DNA of 64,000 nucleotides from a bacterium UBP11_UBA4055 (lineage in GTDB: Bacteria; UBA4055), in NCBI GenBank assembly GCA_002382735.1, contig DFZN01000039.1, positions 27,417-91,416 of the forward strand, written 5' to 3'. A model generated the notes under the pieces. It saw nothing but the letters and a program-made list of their open reading frames with translations. It did not search any database and had not been told where the DNA came from. Of the stretch, positions 8,777-18,900 are shown one piece after another. The first letter of the stretch is position 1; the number at the start of each line of letters is the position of its first letter. The translations under genes and the position numbers were made by a program.

Positions 8777-11734
8777 CTATCTGCTGCTGATGCCGTTTAT
8801 ATTTATTGTCTTCGCGGCGATCACTTTTGTATCATTTATTGCGGTAACATAGTAGAACATTTTTGTTCCTGTTAACGGACATGTCCACTGCTCTCCCGCA
8901 AAGACACCGGATCCATTAAGAGTAAATGTGCCGTAAGGATCAGCCGATGAATAGACTATGTACCCGGCCGCGTCTGCAACAGGATCCCATGTTATGATCA
9001 CATCTGTTCCGACTATGCTGAGAGCAAGATTGGCAGGAGCTTCAACAGGAAGTCTGTATTCCCAGTTAAGGTACGGAAAACCGCTGTTGAGACTGGTGTG
9101 CATATTCCAGTAATCGTTCGTTCCGTTCGCGGATTCTCCGTAGAAATCCCAGCCTGCGCTAGTGAAAGTGCTCATAGTGCTCATTTCGGCGATTGAAAGA
9201 CCAGTTGCAGTACCGGAAGTGGATGTCTGTCCCGATGTTTCCGTATTCCAGAAATTTCCGGTCATATTACCGCTCGAGAAAGACCCTAGGAAACCTTTGG
9301 ATGTAGTTGCGCTTCCTTCCCATGTTACTGAACCTGTTGAATAATTATTGGTGAGACTACCTCCTCCAAGAGATCCTGCGAAACCTGCGTTGACAGTGCT
9401 CGTGCTCCCGGTCATCCTGATAACATTTACAGTACTGTAGCAGTTGTTAACATCAGCATTGCTTGAAACATATCCTACAAATCCTCCGATATAACCGAAC
9501 GATCTTATTGAACCTGTTGAATAGCAGTTCGTAATAACTCCGTTTGTATATCCTGAAATTGTGCCTGAATAATTATAACCGTTGGCATCAATGTCCTTCA
9601 AACCCAGATCTTTAATAACTGAACCGGTGTATGCTACGCCGAAAAGTCCCGTATAATTTGTCGTCCTGCTATAATATAAATTCGAGATTATATGTTCACC
9701 CCCGTCATAATTACCTGTAAAGTAGGGAGATGAAGTTCCTATCGGCAGCCAGCCGGCACCTGCATTCCATGTCAATGTCTCGCTTGCATCAATGTCAGCA
9801 GTCTGAAGGAAATTATAGCTCAGGAAATTCCTGACCGCATCGAGTTGAGTCAGATTAGATACAAGGAAAGGCTCGTCCGTAGTTCCGATACCGCCCGCGA
9901 AAGGCGAAGGATTGTGCGTAATTCCTTCCCATGAAAGGAAAGGATATCCGCTGTTCTCAACTGCGTTAATACCCCAGATGTCTTCTACTCCGTTAACAGA
10001 TTCGTTCTGGAAATCCCAGGTAGCATTTGTGAATATGCTCAATGTTCTCATTTGATCCTTCGTTAAACCGGTCGCAGTTCCCGCTGTTGCAGTCTGACCT
10101 GAAGTATCGATATTCCAGAAATTCCCTGTCATTGTAGTTCCGGCACCGACGGCTCCTACAAAGCCTTTATTTGTCGGATCTGTAGCACCTTCATAATGAA
10201 CTCCGCCTGTAGAGTAGCAGTTCGTGATCTGGCTGGAGTACAATCTGCCGCAGAATGCACCTATATTGAGTGTCTCTGTTCCGCCTGTGAGTCTGGTTAC
10301 TTCTACATCAGCATAACAGTCATGAATATCACTGCCCGTATAACCATAACCGACAAATCCGCCTGTCCAGCCTCCTGTCGATGAGTAAACCGCCCCCTTG
10401 GAAAAACAGTTATTAACGGTGCCTCTGCTGTAACCTGCCAATCCCCCGGTATATGATCCTCCGGTAAAGTTTATGTTTACAAGGCCGATATCTTTTATCT
10501 CGCTCCCTGCGTTTGTTATTCCTAAAAGACCGTTGTATGATGAACCTGATCTGTTTATGTAAAGATTAGAAACTGTATGTCCGTCTCCGTTATATTTTCC
10601 GGCAAAATTGTTGATCGGCAGCCAGCCTGCTCCGCTGTTCCATGTAGATGTAGCCGAGGCATCAATGTCAGCAATTTGTATGAAGTGTGCTGAAAGGTAA
10701 TATCTTACCGCGTTGAGCTGATCGAGAGTTGCGATCTGATATGGATTAGCTTCAGTGCCTGCTCCGTCAGCGAAAGCATTCGCCACATCGTTGATCGTGT
10801 ACTGCGTAGCGGCATCGATAGTGTATGTAGCTGTTCTCGGCGAGTCTGCAGTATTGAAAACAGCTCCGTCAACTTCGACCCACCCAAGCGTTTTAGGTTC
10901 CTCCTCAATGATTATTCCTTCTTCCTCAACAAGCTCCGCGATCTCTCTGTCAAGATGTTTTGATACGGTTTTTTCTTTCAAGCTGACCTTTCTGATGCCC
11001 GAATTCGTATCGTCAGCATCCGAGCTTTTAGATGTCTCATATTTCCAGACTTTCAGATTCGCAAGAATGTTCCCGTTATCCTCATTTGAAAGCCAGCTCG
11101 TTGTAACCTGACGCGTTCCTGAAAAAGCGTTGGAGGTCTGTACATTCCATTTTCTCCATATACCCTCCGAACCGTAAAGAACGACTTCGCTGCCGTCACC
11201 TGTGTAGCGGTAAACTGTCACAGTACCCAAATTACCGGTTCCGGTGCTCATCGAATAACCTATTCCCCCAAAGGTGTTTGAACCTGTCCCTACAACTCTT
11301 GCAGTTTTCGTGGTACCAACAATGTAGCCGACAGTTGATTCTCCGGTTACTTCCGCTGTCGTCGCAAGCTCGAAAGTGCTTGTTCCGGTTAGAACATTCC
11401 CTTTCGTGAACGCGATATTGTTCGTCAGAACAAAACTATTCGTGTTGTTGGCAATAAGAACATTCCCGGACGGCTTGTTTATGGCGACGTTCGGAAAAGT
11501 GTAAATATTGGTAACCGTATCCTGTGCCGATCCGACAAAACTTACCTTTGAAGTAGTAAGGAAATCAATAGTTCCAAGTTTTTCGCCGTCTTTGGCAAGT
11601 GTATTCTTTAAATTACCGTAAACATTCACATTCACATTCCCGAAAGATACTCTCGCATTGGGTCCGATAGTTATTCCTGCTGAATGTGCAAAGCTGAATA
11701 AAGCCAGCAGCATTATCAGCAAACTTCTCTTCAT
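8777..11734 (-). CDS. Exported GLUG-repeat surface protein with C-terminal FnIII-like domain
   Basis: A 985-residue exported protein with a signal peptide at residues 1-19 (ending FAHSAG). Residues 20-245 look beta-rich. An acidic linker (about 250-290) leads to two tandem copies of a roughly 280-residue module (about 322-604 and 613-893). Each copy starts with a DQLNAVR or TQLDAVR segment, contains GLUG-type repeats (GGLAGY, GGFVGY) and ends in a GNFWN...SGQT segment. A FnIII-like domain (about 897-970, with VYSSADPYGTF) closes the protein; there is no T9SS sorting tail. The start at 11734 has GGAGGG 4-5 bases upstream and gives a clean signal peptide, so the in-frame extension to 11815 is rejected. 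It is last in the operon beginning at 19657. Probably an adhesin or surface-layer protein; its ligand is unknown. Confidence 0.85.
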   Translation of the reverse strand: MKRSLLIMLLALFSFAHSAGITIGPNARVSFGNVNVNVYGNLKNTLAKDGEKLGTIDFLTTSKVSFVGSAQDTVTNIYTFPNVAINKPSGNVLIANNTNSFVLTNNIAFTKGNVLTGTSTFELATTAEVTGESTVGYIVGTTKTARVVGTGSNTFGGIGYSMSTGTGNLGTVTVYRYTGDGSEVVLYGSEGIWRKWNVQTSNAFSGTRQVTTSWLSNEDNGNILANLKVWKYETSKSSDADDTNSGIRKVSLKEKTVSKHLDREIAELVEEEGIIIEEEPKTLGWVEVDGAVFNTADSPRTATYTIDAATQYTINDVANAFADGAGTEANPYQIATLDQLNAVRYYLSAHFIQIADIDASATSTWNSGAGWLPINNFAGKYNGDGHTVSNLYINRSGSSYNGLLGITNAGSEIKDIGLVNINFTGGSYTGGLAGYSRGTVNNCFSKGAVYSSTGGWTGGFVGYGYTGSDIHDCYADVEVTRLTGGTETLNIGAFCGRLYSSQITNCYSTGGVHYEGATDPTNKGFVGAVGAGTTMTGNFWNIDTSGQTATAGTATGLTKDQMRTLSIFTNATWDFQNESVNGVEDIWGINAVENSGYPFLSWEGITHNPSPFAGGIGTTDEPFLVSNLTQLDAVRNFLSYNFLQTADIDASETLTWNAGAGWLPIGTSSPYFTGNYDGGEHIISNLYYSRTTNYTGLFGVAYTGSVIKDLGLKDIDANGYNYSGTISGYTNGVITNCYSTGSIRSFGYIGGFVGYVSSNADVNNCYSTVNVIRMTGSTSTVNAGFAGSLGGGSLTNNYSTGSVTWEGSATTSKGFLGSFSSGNMTGNFWNTETSGQTSTSGTATGLSIAEMSTMSTFTSAGWDFYGESANGTNDYWNMHTSLNSGFPYLNWEYRLPVEAPANLALSIVGTDVIITWDPVADAAGYIVYSSADPYGTFTLNGSGVFAGEQWTCPLTGTKMFYYVTAINDTKVIAAKTININGISSR

Positions 11735-11999
11735 ATAACCCTCCGTAAAAACTTTGTTTTGTGATTTCTCGCCTTTAGCTGCATTAGTTGTTACACTGAA
11801 TGTCCTAGACATCATTCTGAATATGAGCTCTGATCCCGTCTGAGCTAATCATCATCAAAGTATCACCCTTGTTCATGATTCGTAAACCGTCAGTCGAAAC
11901 ATCAAAAACCTTATTGTTCGATGCGTCTTTTACTTCAAAAAGCGTTTCTGCTTTGATTACAGTGGAAAATAGCATGATTATTATCAAAGATATCTTCAT
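11735..11999 (-). pseudogene. Truncated, frameshifted relic of a third surface-protein paralogue
   Basis: The ATG at 11999 (GGAGTG ribosome site) opens a frame with a signal peptide and the segment ETLFEVKDASNN, then DVSTDGLRIM and DTLMMISSDGIRA. This is clearly the N-terminal cassette of the two proteins encoded at 12017-15908. The frame stops at 11805. Shifting by one base continues the homology (SRTFSVTT, as against SRTFSITT in the paralogues) for a few residues, and then all similarity ends at the start of the GLUG gene. The beta-roll and C-terminal parts are missing. It could still be translated as a 64-residue exported peptide, but decay is the simpler reading. Confidence 0.75.
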
Positions 12000-12016
12000 A
12001 ACACACTCCATTATGC

Positions 12017-13981
12017 TTATTCGTTCTCTATTTTTTCAGCTCTTTTCTGTACCTGGTACTCAATACCCATTTCTTTTGGTTGCCCAAATGATTCAGGATG
12101 TAAATAATATCCCTTTTCGTTTTGTTTCTTAGTTGTTTCAACTTCTATCGGATTATCTTTTGCATAGTTATCATTTCTTGTCCCGGTAACCTGCCATGAA
12201 ACTTTAAGTCCGGGTTTTCCTCCGGATATCTCAAACTTATTTTCGGAGATTTCTTCAGATATATAAAGCTGTGCATAAGCTCCAACCGGGGTCAATTGAT
12301 ACCTGAAATCTGTATTGAATGCTTCAAACCACTCAGGAAGGGAAACAAATGCTTTTCCTTCTGAATCTAAAATAACATTTCCATTATATACATTTAGCAT
12401 TTCACTGCTGTTAACTGACGAGTGAGAAAGAATTTTATTCTCCGGATCTGAAGGATGATCTATCTTTATATCCACTTTTGTGGGATTGATCGTCCCTGTT
12501 ACCCTAACATTTCCGCTAAAATACCCTGCCCAGTTCGTCGTACCGCCGCTTGCAGTCCCATAGACTCCGGTTCTTACTCCGCCGCTTCCGGACGCAGAGC
12601 CGCTTATCCCATGAATATGATAATCCCCTGTAGCTGAAGCATATCCGACAACACCCCTCGCTCCACCTTCTCCCTTAACACCCACACCCCATGTGTCTGT
12701 AACATTGTGCTTGCCGAAGATTGCAGGGTTATCATTACTAGTTGTTTCATCAATAGCATGAATTCTATACATCGGGTTTATGCCTACTCCTAATTTGCCG
12801 TTTATTTTAACAAAATCATTATCAAACTCGCCATAAATTAGGGGAGTTGAGGTGGATGAATTTGCTATATACAGCTTATCTGAAATACTACCCGAACTCA
12901 TACCGGCCTGGTATCCTATCATTACGCTGCCTGATCCTAAATTACCCTCGCCAGCCTGATAACCCAAAAACACATTGTTAGAACCGGTACTTTGGACTCC
13001 GCTCCTGTATCCTAAAAATGAATTACTTGTACCGTCTATATTTTGCCCTCCTGACCAATATCCTACCATTGTATTGCTGCTTTGCAAATTATTAATTCCG
13101 GCCATCTGCCCGACATAAGTGTTATTACCACCTGTGATATTGTCTTGACCTGCAAAAAAACCCAGAAAAGAATTTCGGTTCCCAGTTGTATTTTTTTCTC
13201 CCGAATATTCCCCTATAAACAGATTTTGTGATGATGTATTATTGTATCCGGAATAATTTCCGATGAAAATATTTTGCCCACCATTTTCATTATAACCGGA
13301 TTTGTAACCTATGTAAATATTATCTTCCCCATAACTATTACCTTTACCCGCTGAGCTTCCTATGAACACATTTCTGAAACCTGTTGTATTCGAAATTCCT
13401 GCACTGTCACCCAACAGAACATTGTCGTAACCGCTTGTATTAACTTTTCCGGATTCGTTACCCAAGAAAATGTTGCTTCTTCCAGAGTAGAGACTTGGAG
13501 AACCAGGGGTAGTTATGATACCGGAATTAAGGCCTAGAAAAATATTATCCGGGCTGAAATCAGTGTATCTGTCACCGGCAGTACCTTCTCGCATCTCCGT
13601 ATTGGCGTTAGATACTTTCAGAAAATTGGTCGCCACACTTTTTTCTTTCAAAGCTGTCTGGCTCGAAACTCCGAAACCTGAACCTGAATCACTTATCCAG
13701 AATCTTGTGCTGTCGGCTGTGACTTTCATAATGTCTTTGAAACCTTTTACAGATGAGGGTGTGGTTATGCTGAAAGTTCTAGATAATCCTTTTGAGTTAT
13801 CAATATTCGCTCTGATCTCACTGGAACTTATGATCATCAGAGTGTCGGGATAATTCATTATTCTGATACCGTCAGTCGAGACATCAAGTACTGTATTGTT
13901 TGAAGCATCTTTAACTTCGAACAGGGTTTCAGAATAAATAACTGTCACAAGAATGAATAGTATGCAAATCATATTTCTCAT
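12017..13981 (-). CDS. Exported beta-roll repeat surface protein (YadA-head/tail-fibre-like)
   Basis: A 654-residue exported protein. A signal peptide (about 1-18) is followed by an N-terminal cassette of about 85 residues shared almost unchanged with the next gene upstream. Next come about a dozen 16-17-residue repeats with consensus N-hydrophobic-F/Y-I/L-G-x-x-S/A-G-x-x-N-x-x-G, as in left-handed beta-rolls of YadA-type heads and phage tail-fibre-like proteins. A stalk-like Gly-rich region (VKGEGGARGVVGYASA, GVYGTASGG) and a conserved C-terminal domain (PEWFEAFNTDFRYQ, SWQVTGTR) complete it. There is no T9SS tail. The start at 13981 is preferred to 13987 because GGAG lies at proper spacing. 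Second in the operon of surface proteins behind the cyclase gene; attachment is a plausible but unproven role. Confidence 0.8.
   Translation of the reverse strand: MRNMICILFILVTVIYSETLFEVKDASNNTVLDVSTDGIRIMNYPDTLMIISSSEIRANIDNSKGLSRTFSITTPSSVKGFKDIMKVTADSTRFWISDSGSGFGVSSQTALKEKSVATNFLKVSNANTEMREGTAGDRYTDFSPDNIFLGLNSGIITTPGSPSLYSGRSNIFLGNESGKVNTSGYDNVLLGDSAGISNTTGFRNVFIGSSAGKGNSYGEDNIYIGYKSGYNENGGQNIFIGNYSGYNNTSSQNLFIGEYSGEKNTTGNRNSFLGFFAGQDNITGGNNTYVGQMAGINNLQSSNTMVGYWSGGQNIDGTSNSFLGYRSGVQSTGSNNVFLGYQAGEGNLGSGSVMIGYQAGMSSGSISDKLYIANSSTSTPLIYGEFDNDFVKINGKLGVGINPMYRIHAIDETTSNDNPAIFGKHNVTDTWGVGVKGEGGARGVVGYASATGDYHIHGISGSASGSGGVRTGVYGTASGGTTNWAGYFSGNVRVTGTINPTKVDIKIDHPSDPENKILSHSSVNSSEMLNVYNGNVILDSEGKAFVSLPEWFEAFNTDFRYQLTPVGAYAQLYISEEISENKFEISGGKPGLKVSWQVTGTRNDNYAKDNPIEVETTKKQNEKGYYLHPESFGQPKEMGIEYQVQKRAEKIENE
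13797..13861 (-). repeat. 65-bp identical segment shared by two paralogous surface genes, copy 1
   Basis: Identical over 65 bases to 15712-15776. It lies within a longer near-identical block (about 200 bp) encoding the N-terminal cassette, while the following repeat regions of the two genes differ strongly. Confidence 0.95.
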
Positions 13982-14009
13982 AAACATCTCTCCATCATTT
14001 AATTAATTT

Positions 14010-15908
14010 TTAATGTTCTCTTTTTACATTTTCATATCGATATTCAATACCCGTTTCTTTGGGTTGACCATACAATTCAGGATGTAAATAATAACCTTTT
14101 TCTTCTGCATTTTTCTCTTTTTCGACTTCGATGGGATTAGACTTGGCAAAATTATCTTTTCTTACTCCTGTTATCTGCCATGATATTTCAGCATTCGGTT
14201 CTCCGCCTGCAATTTCAAAAGTACCATTGCTGATTTTTTTTGAAATATATAAATTGGGGCATGGCTTTCCAATTGCGGTCATTTGATACCTGTAATTAGT
14301 GTTTAATGATTCAAGCCACTCCGGCATTTCTATTATCACTTGACCTTCATCATCCAGAATAGCTACACCGTCATAAATATTTTTCATTTCATTGCTTGAT
14401 ACTGTAGAATGAGAAAGATATTTGTTTTCAGGATCAAGAGGATGGTCGATCTTTACTTGATCAGCTGATTTCACGACAGTGCCTGTAACATTAATATCTC
14501 CGCTGAAATAGCCTGCCCAGTTAGTGTCTCCACCGCTCGCAGCACCATAAACCCCGATCCTCGTGCCGGTTCCTGTTCCTGAACAAAAACCATAGACTCC
14601 GCGACTTTCACCCGATGTAGTGCTCGCTACCCCGTAAACACCCCGGAATCCTCCCTCACCTTGAACTCCAACGCCATAATTATTGGTCACCGAGTGTTTG
14701 CCGTAGACAGCTGCGCTATCAGACCATGAAGTTATATCTTCCGCATGAAATTTATAAGCTGGACTTACTCCAACCCCTAATTTCTTAGTGACAATTGAGT
14801 TACCTGTAACTAATAAACTGCCTGTTGCATTTATTGTTGTTGCTGTAAATGACAGATCCGTATTAGGAAATGTACCTTTGATTAGTGGTGTAAAAGTATC
14901 GGAATTAGAAATGTACAGCTTATTTGATCCAGTCTCGTTGTATCCGCTTTCATATCCAATAAAAGTGTTACCGGAACCGCTGAGACTGTTTATTCCACTT
15001 TTTGAACCCAAAAATACGTTTCTGTAACCATACAGAGAATTATACGCGCAAGAATCTCCGACAAAAACATTATCGTTTCCTGTTCCTACCGAACTGTATT
15101 GATCCCCTCCATATCCTGCATTACTTCCTATAAAAACATTCGAATGTCCAGTATTGTTACTTCCTCCGGACTTCGTTCCGATAAAAACATTATCGTCACC
15201 TGTTCGGCTGTAAAATCCCGAACTGTTACCTATGAAAACATTATTATCTACAGTATTAAAGTTACCTGCTCCCGCTCCCAGGAATGTACAGTTATTGCTT
15301 GATTGTCCCTCAAATCCAGCAAACCGTCCAATATATACATTCGCGACTCCTGAAACATTTTTCAACCCTGATTCATTCCCTATAAAAATGTTATCTGAAC
15401 CTGAAATTTCATACGGAACACCAGGAGTCGTTGCTACTCCTGAATTTAACCCAAGAAAAATATTTTCAGGACTGAAATTAGTGTATTCATTTCCATCTAC
15501 TCCTTCTCTCAAAGTAGTAGAACCTGTACTTACTTCCAATAAATTAGTTTGTATTCCTTTTTGAGATGCAACCTGATTTGCAACTCCAAAACCTGAACCA
15601 GTGTCACTGACCCAAAACCTTGTACTGTCAGCCGTGACTTTCATAATGTCTTTAAAACCTTTTACGGAAGAGGGTGTGGTTATACTGAAAGTTCTGGATA
15701 ATCCCTTTGAATTATCAATATTCGCTCTGATCTCACTGGAACTTATGATCATCAGAGTGTCGGGATAATTCATTATGCGCAATCCGTCAGTCGAGACATC
15801 AAGTACTGTATTGTTTGAAGCATCTTTTACTTCAAAAAGAGTTTCGCAAAACAGAATATTGACAAGAACCGTGCAATAAAATATTACAGCTTTTCCGGAT
15901 GTTTTCAT
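14010..15908 (-). CDS. Exported beta-roll repeat surface protein, paralogue of the neighbouring gene
   Basis: A 632-residue paralogue of the protein at 12017-13981 with the same order: signal peptide (about 1-21), N-terminal cassette beginning ETLFEVKDASNN, a run of N-V-F-I-G-x-x-A-G type beta-roll repeats, a Gly-rich segment (VQGEGGFRGVYG, GVYGAASGGDTNWAG) and the conserved C-terminal domain (PEWLESLNTNYRYQ, SWQITGVR). AGGAGG lies 8 bases before the ATG at 15908, so the longer frame to 15986 is not the start. The 77-base gap to the cyclase stop and the 28-base gap to the next gene suggest one operon. The repeat region differs from its paralogue in sequence and unit number. Function unknown; probably surface-exposed. 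Confidence 0.8.
   Translation of the reverse strand: MKTSGKAVIFYCTVLVNILFCETLFEVKDASNNTVLDVSTDGLRIMNYPDTLMIISSSEIRANIDNSKGLSRTFSITTPSSVKGFKDIMKVTADSTRFWVSDTGSGFGVANQVASQKGIQTNLLEVSTGSTTLREGVDGNEYTNFSPENIFLGLNSGVATTPGVPYEISGSDNIFIGNESGLKNVSGVANVYIGRFAGFEGQSSNNCTFLGAGAGNFNTVDNNVFIGNSSGFYSRTGDDNVFIGTKSGGSNNTGHSNVFIGSNAGYGGDQYSSVGTGNDNVFVGDSCAYNSLYGYRNVFLGSKSGINSLSGSGNTFIGYESGYNETGSNKLYISNSDTFTPLIKGTFPNTDLSFTATTINATGSLLVTGNSIVTKKLGVGVSPAYKFHAEDITSWSDSAAVYGKHSVTNNYGVGVQGEGGFRGVYGVASTTSGESRGVYGFCSGTGTGTRIGVYGAASGGDTNWAGYFSGDINVTGTVVKSADQVKIDHPLDPENKYLSHSTVSSNEMKNIYDGVAILDDEGQVIIEMPEWLESLNTNYRYQMTAIGKPCPNLYISKKISNGTFEIAGGEPNAEISWQITGVRKDNFAKSNPIEVEKEKNAEEKGYYLHPELYGQPKETGIEYRYENVKREH
15712..15776 (-). 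repeat. 65-bp identical segment shared by two paralogous surface genes, copy 2
   Basis: Partner of 13797-13861, in the same orientation and the same position within its gene. Confidence 0.95.
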
Positions 15909-15985
15909 AACTAAATTCCTCCTAAGTGTTAAAAGCATTGCAACAATATACAAGATTAAACAGAACAAAAGTGTGATACAGATCA

Positions 15986-18900
15986 CTATTTCGAATTAAT
16001 CTTTTCAAGAATACTCGTTCCTTTTTCCACATATTCAAAAAAGCCGATCTCCTTTGCCGTTTTGAGTCCCTGCTCGGTAAATTTTAAAGACTCATCTTTT
16101 TTGCCATTTTTAAAATAAAGGTCTCCAAGTTCGATCATAGCCTCAGATAAAATAGCTTTGAGCTCATATTTCTCAGCAATATCAATCCCGAGTATATACT
16201 GCTGTTCCGATTTTTCAAAAAGATCCTGCAGCTTAAAAACATGCCCAATATTTATTGCCGCATTTGCCATGGTGTTGAAGTCCGAAAGATCCTGACTCAG
16301 AGAATAACTTCTTTTGTGATATGTCAAGGCTTTTTTATAGTTTTTGAGATCTTTGAACAGGAAACCCATATTGTTCAATACTTGAGCCAGATCAAGTCTG
16401 AGTCCGAGCTCTTCGGTAAGTTTTAATTTCATCTCATAATAGTCTTTAGCTTTATTCAGATTACCGGTAAGATGATAAATAACACCAATATTGCCTAGAA
16501 CGGTGTTCTTTTCGATTTTCAAGTTCCGTCTTTCAGAAATCTCAAGCTGCATATTATAATATTCTAAAGCTTTTTCAAAATTACCGCTGTAATCATTTGC
16601 TATTCCGATATCGCCGTAAATTCTTGCTTTGATCATATCTCTTTTATAACTGTTATTGATCTTTTCAGTGTGCTCAAGAGCCATATTGTAGTATTCCATG
16701 GCTTTGTCGAATTTTCCGGACATAAAATAATTTTTACCAATGCTCAAAATAGAAATAGAGACTTTTTCGTCTGTATCGGATTTCTTTAATGTTTCAATTA
16801 CCTCTTTTAAAAGCTCGTTCGAATCCTCATATTTTCCGGAATTAGTGAGTAACAAGCTTTTTTCAAATAAAACCAGCGATGTTAAATGATCGTCCTCAAG
16901 TTTATATACAAGTTTAAAATTATCATCCAGAATATTTACGCATTTTCGTATATCCTGTAAGATAGCATAATATAAACCGAATCTCTCGATGTTGATTATT
17001 ATATATTCTTCTACTTGATCACGATTTTTTGATACATCAATGTCTATCCATGATTTTTCTTCTATATTATTTTTCTTAGACAGCAATATTATTGCTTTGT
17101 CAAAATGATATACGGCTTGTGTATTTTGATAATTCTCTTTCGCCTGATACCCCGCCTTTTCGTGATATAAAAGCGCTTTTGAAGCATTCTCGGCATTTTC
17201 GTAATGGTAAGCCAATACCGAATAGTAATTCTCGATATTTTTGCTGTGTATCTTCTCTATCGCTTCGCCTATCTCCCCGTGGAGCTCTCTAAGCACTTTT
17301 TTAAGCTGAATATTATATACTACATCTCTTATTACGCCGTATTTAAACAGATAGCTCATCTCCGAAAAGAGTATGAAGATATCTTCATTTTCAAGCTCAA
17401 CCAAAAATTTGTTTATATTAGAGTATTTGTCCTTAAATAAATGGTTTATAAGATCAATATGTATCTCATTTCCTATGCACGAAGCCGTTTTTATTATTTC
17501 CTTCAGGTTCGTTTTCAGCTTATCTATTCTTGCCAGAATAATCTGATTCATTCCTTCAGGCAGAATGGACGGATCTTTTATCCTGTTCTTCTTGTCCAGG
17601 ACTGAGTTATCTGTTATATAGATAGCAATTTGTTCGAGGAATAGAGGATTAAGTCTGCTTTTCTCTTCAAGTACCGATAGAGTATCTTTAGGTACAGTTT
17701 TTAGTTTTAGCCTGTCCTTGACGAGATCTTTGAATTCGGTTTTTGTGAAGTTTCTAAGCTTTATCCTTTTCTGCTTTGGAAAACTATAATCGTATGCCTC
17801 GCCGTTGTCCTTAAATCTGCAGTTGAATATGACCGCGAAAGGTGATCTCTTAAGCGTAACCGCTATTCTCGACAGAAGTTTCAGAGAATCCTGGTCTATA
17901 GAGCTGCCGTTGTCGATCTCAAAAACTAGAGCTGATCTTTCGGTGAAGGTTCTAAAAAATTCAGTAATAGCCAGAGCTACCGAATTCTGTCTTTCATTAG
18001 GCTCCTCGAGAAGTATGGAAGGATCATTTACCTTGAGCTTGAGAAAGTAAGCTATGTAGTCTCTCATGTTTTCCAGCACGGACCTTTGCTTTCTGCTTTC
18101 TGTCCTTTCGAGAATGGCTTTTAATTTCTGATCGAACTTTTCCGTATTCTGCTCTTCCGCGTCCTCCTCGAGATCGAAATACCTGTTGAAAAAATACCTG
18201 AAAGGGTTATGCGGCTCTTTTATGATATCGTCGCATGAAAAATAAAACCATTTGACCGGCTGTTCTGTTTCTTCCTCTTCATATTCGAGCCGGATATGGT
18301 TCGTCAGCCTTGATTTTCCAATTCCGGCTTCTCCGTCAATATAAATAACACCGCAGTTCTTTCCTCTCTGCAGAGGCTCAAGATACTTGCGAAGTCTGGC
18401 GAGCTCTTTTTCTCTTCCGACAAAACTTCCTTTGAAGAAAACTTCCTTGACCTCTGTCTTTCCTTCTAACGCATAAGTCGGAATTAAGCCCTCTCTGCCT
18501 TTGTATTCCATCATGCCCAGATCAGCGAACCAGAACTGCTTTTCTCCTGCCAGATCTCTGTCCGTAAGAACCTGACCCCACTGAGCCTTCATCATGAACC
18601 TTGCGCTCTGATTTACCGTATTGCCCAGACAGGTGAACTCGTTCCTCAGCTCAGATCCGTTAAAGCCGCAGTAAACTATACCTTTTGCAAGGCCGGCTCT
18701 AATCTCGAATCCGGACGCGGAATATCTCAAACGCATCATGAAACTCAAAGCGCGGTAAGCGTTGTTCTCATAAGAGACCGGACAGCCGAAGAACAGAAGA
18801 ATATTTCCTCCCTTATCTCCGAAATCGAGCACGGGATGAGAACCCCCGTACATATCTTTAAGTTTATATACCGTCTCCATAAGCCTGCCCAGCTCCCCAT

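Noticed and set aside
11734..11815. Longer start for the GLUG protein
   Set aside because: It would put 27 residues before a good signal peptide and lacks a ribosome site, whereas 11734 has GGAGGG close upstream. The extra codons belong to the broken paralogue.
12900..15450. Regularly spaced short repeats resembling a CRISPR-like array
   Set aside because: They are imperfect 48-51-base units in frame with two long open reading frames and encode 16-17-residue beta-roll repeats.
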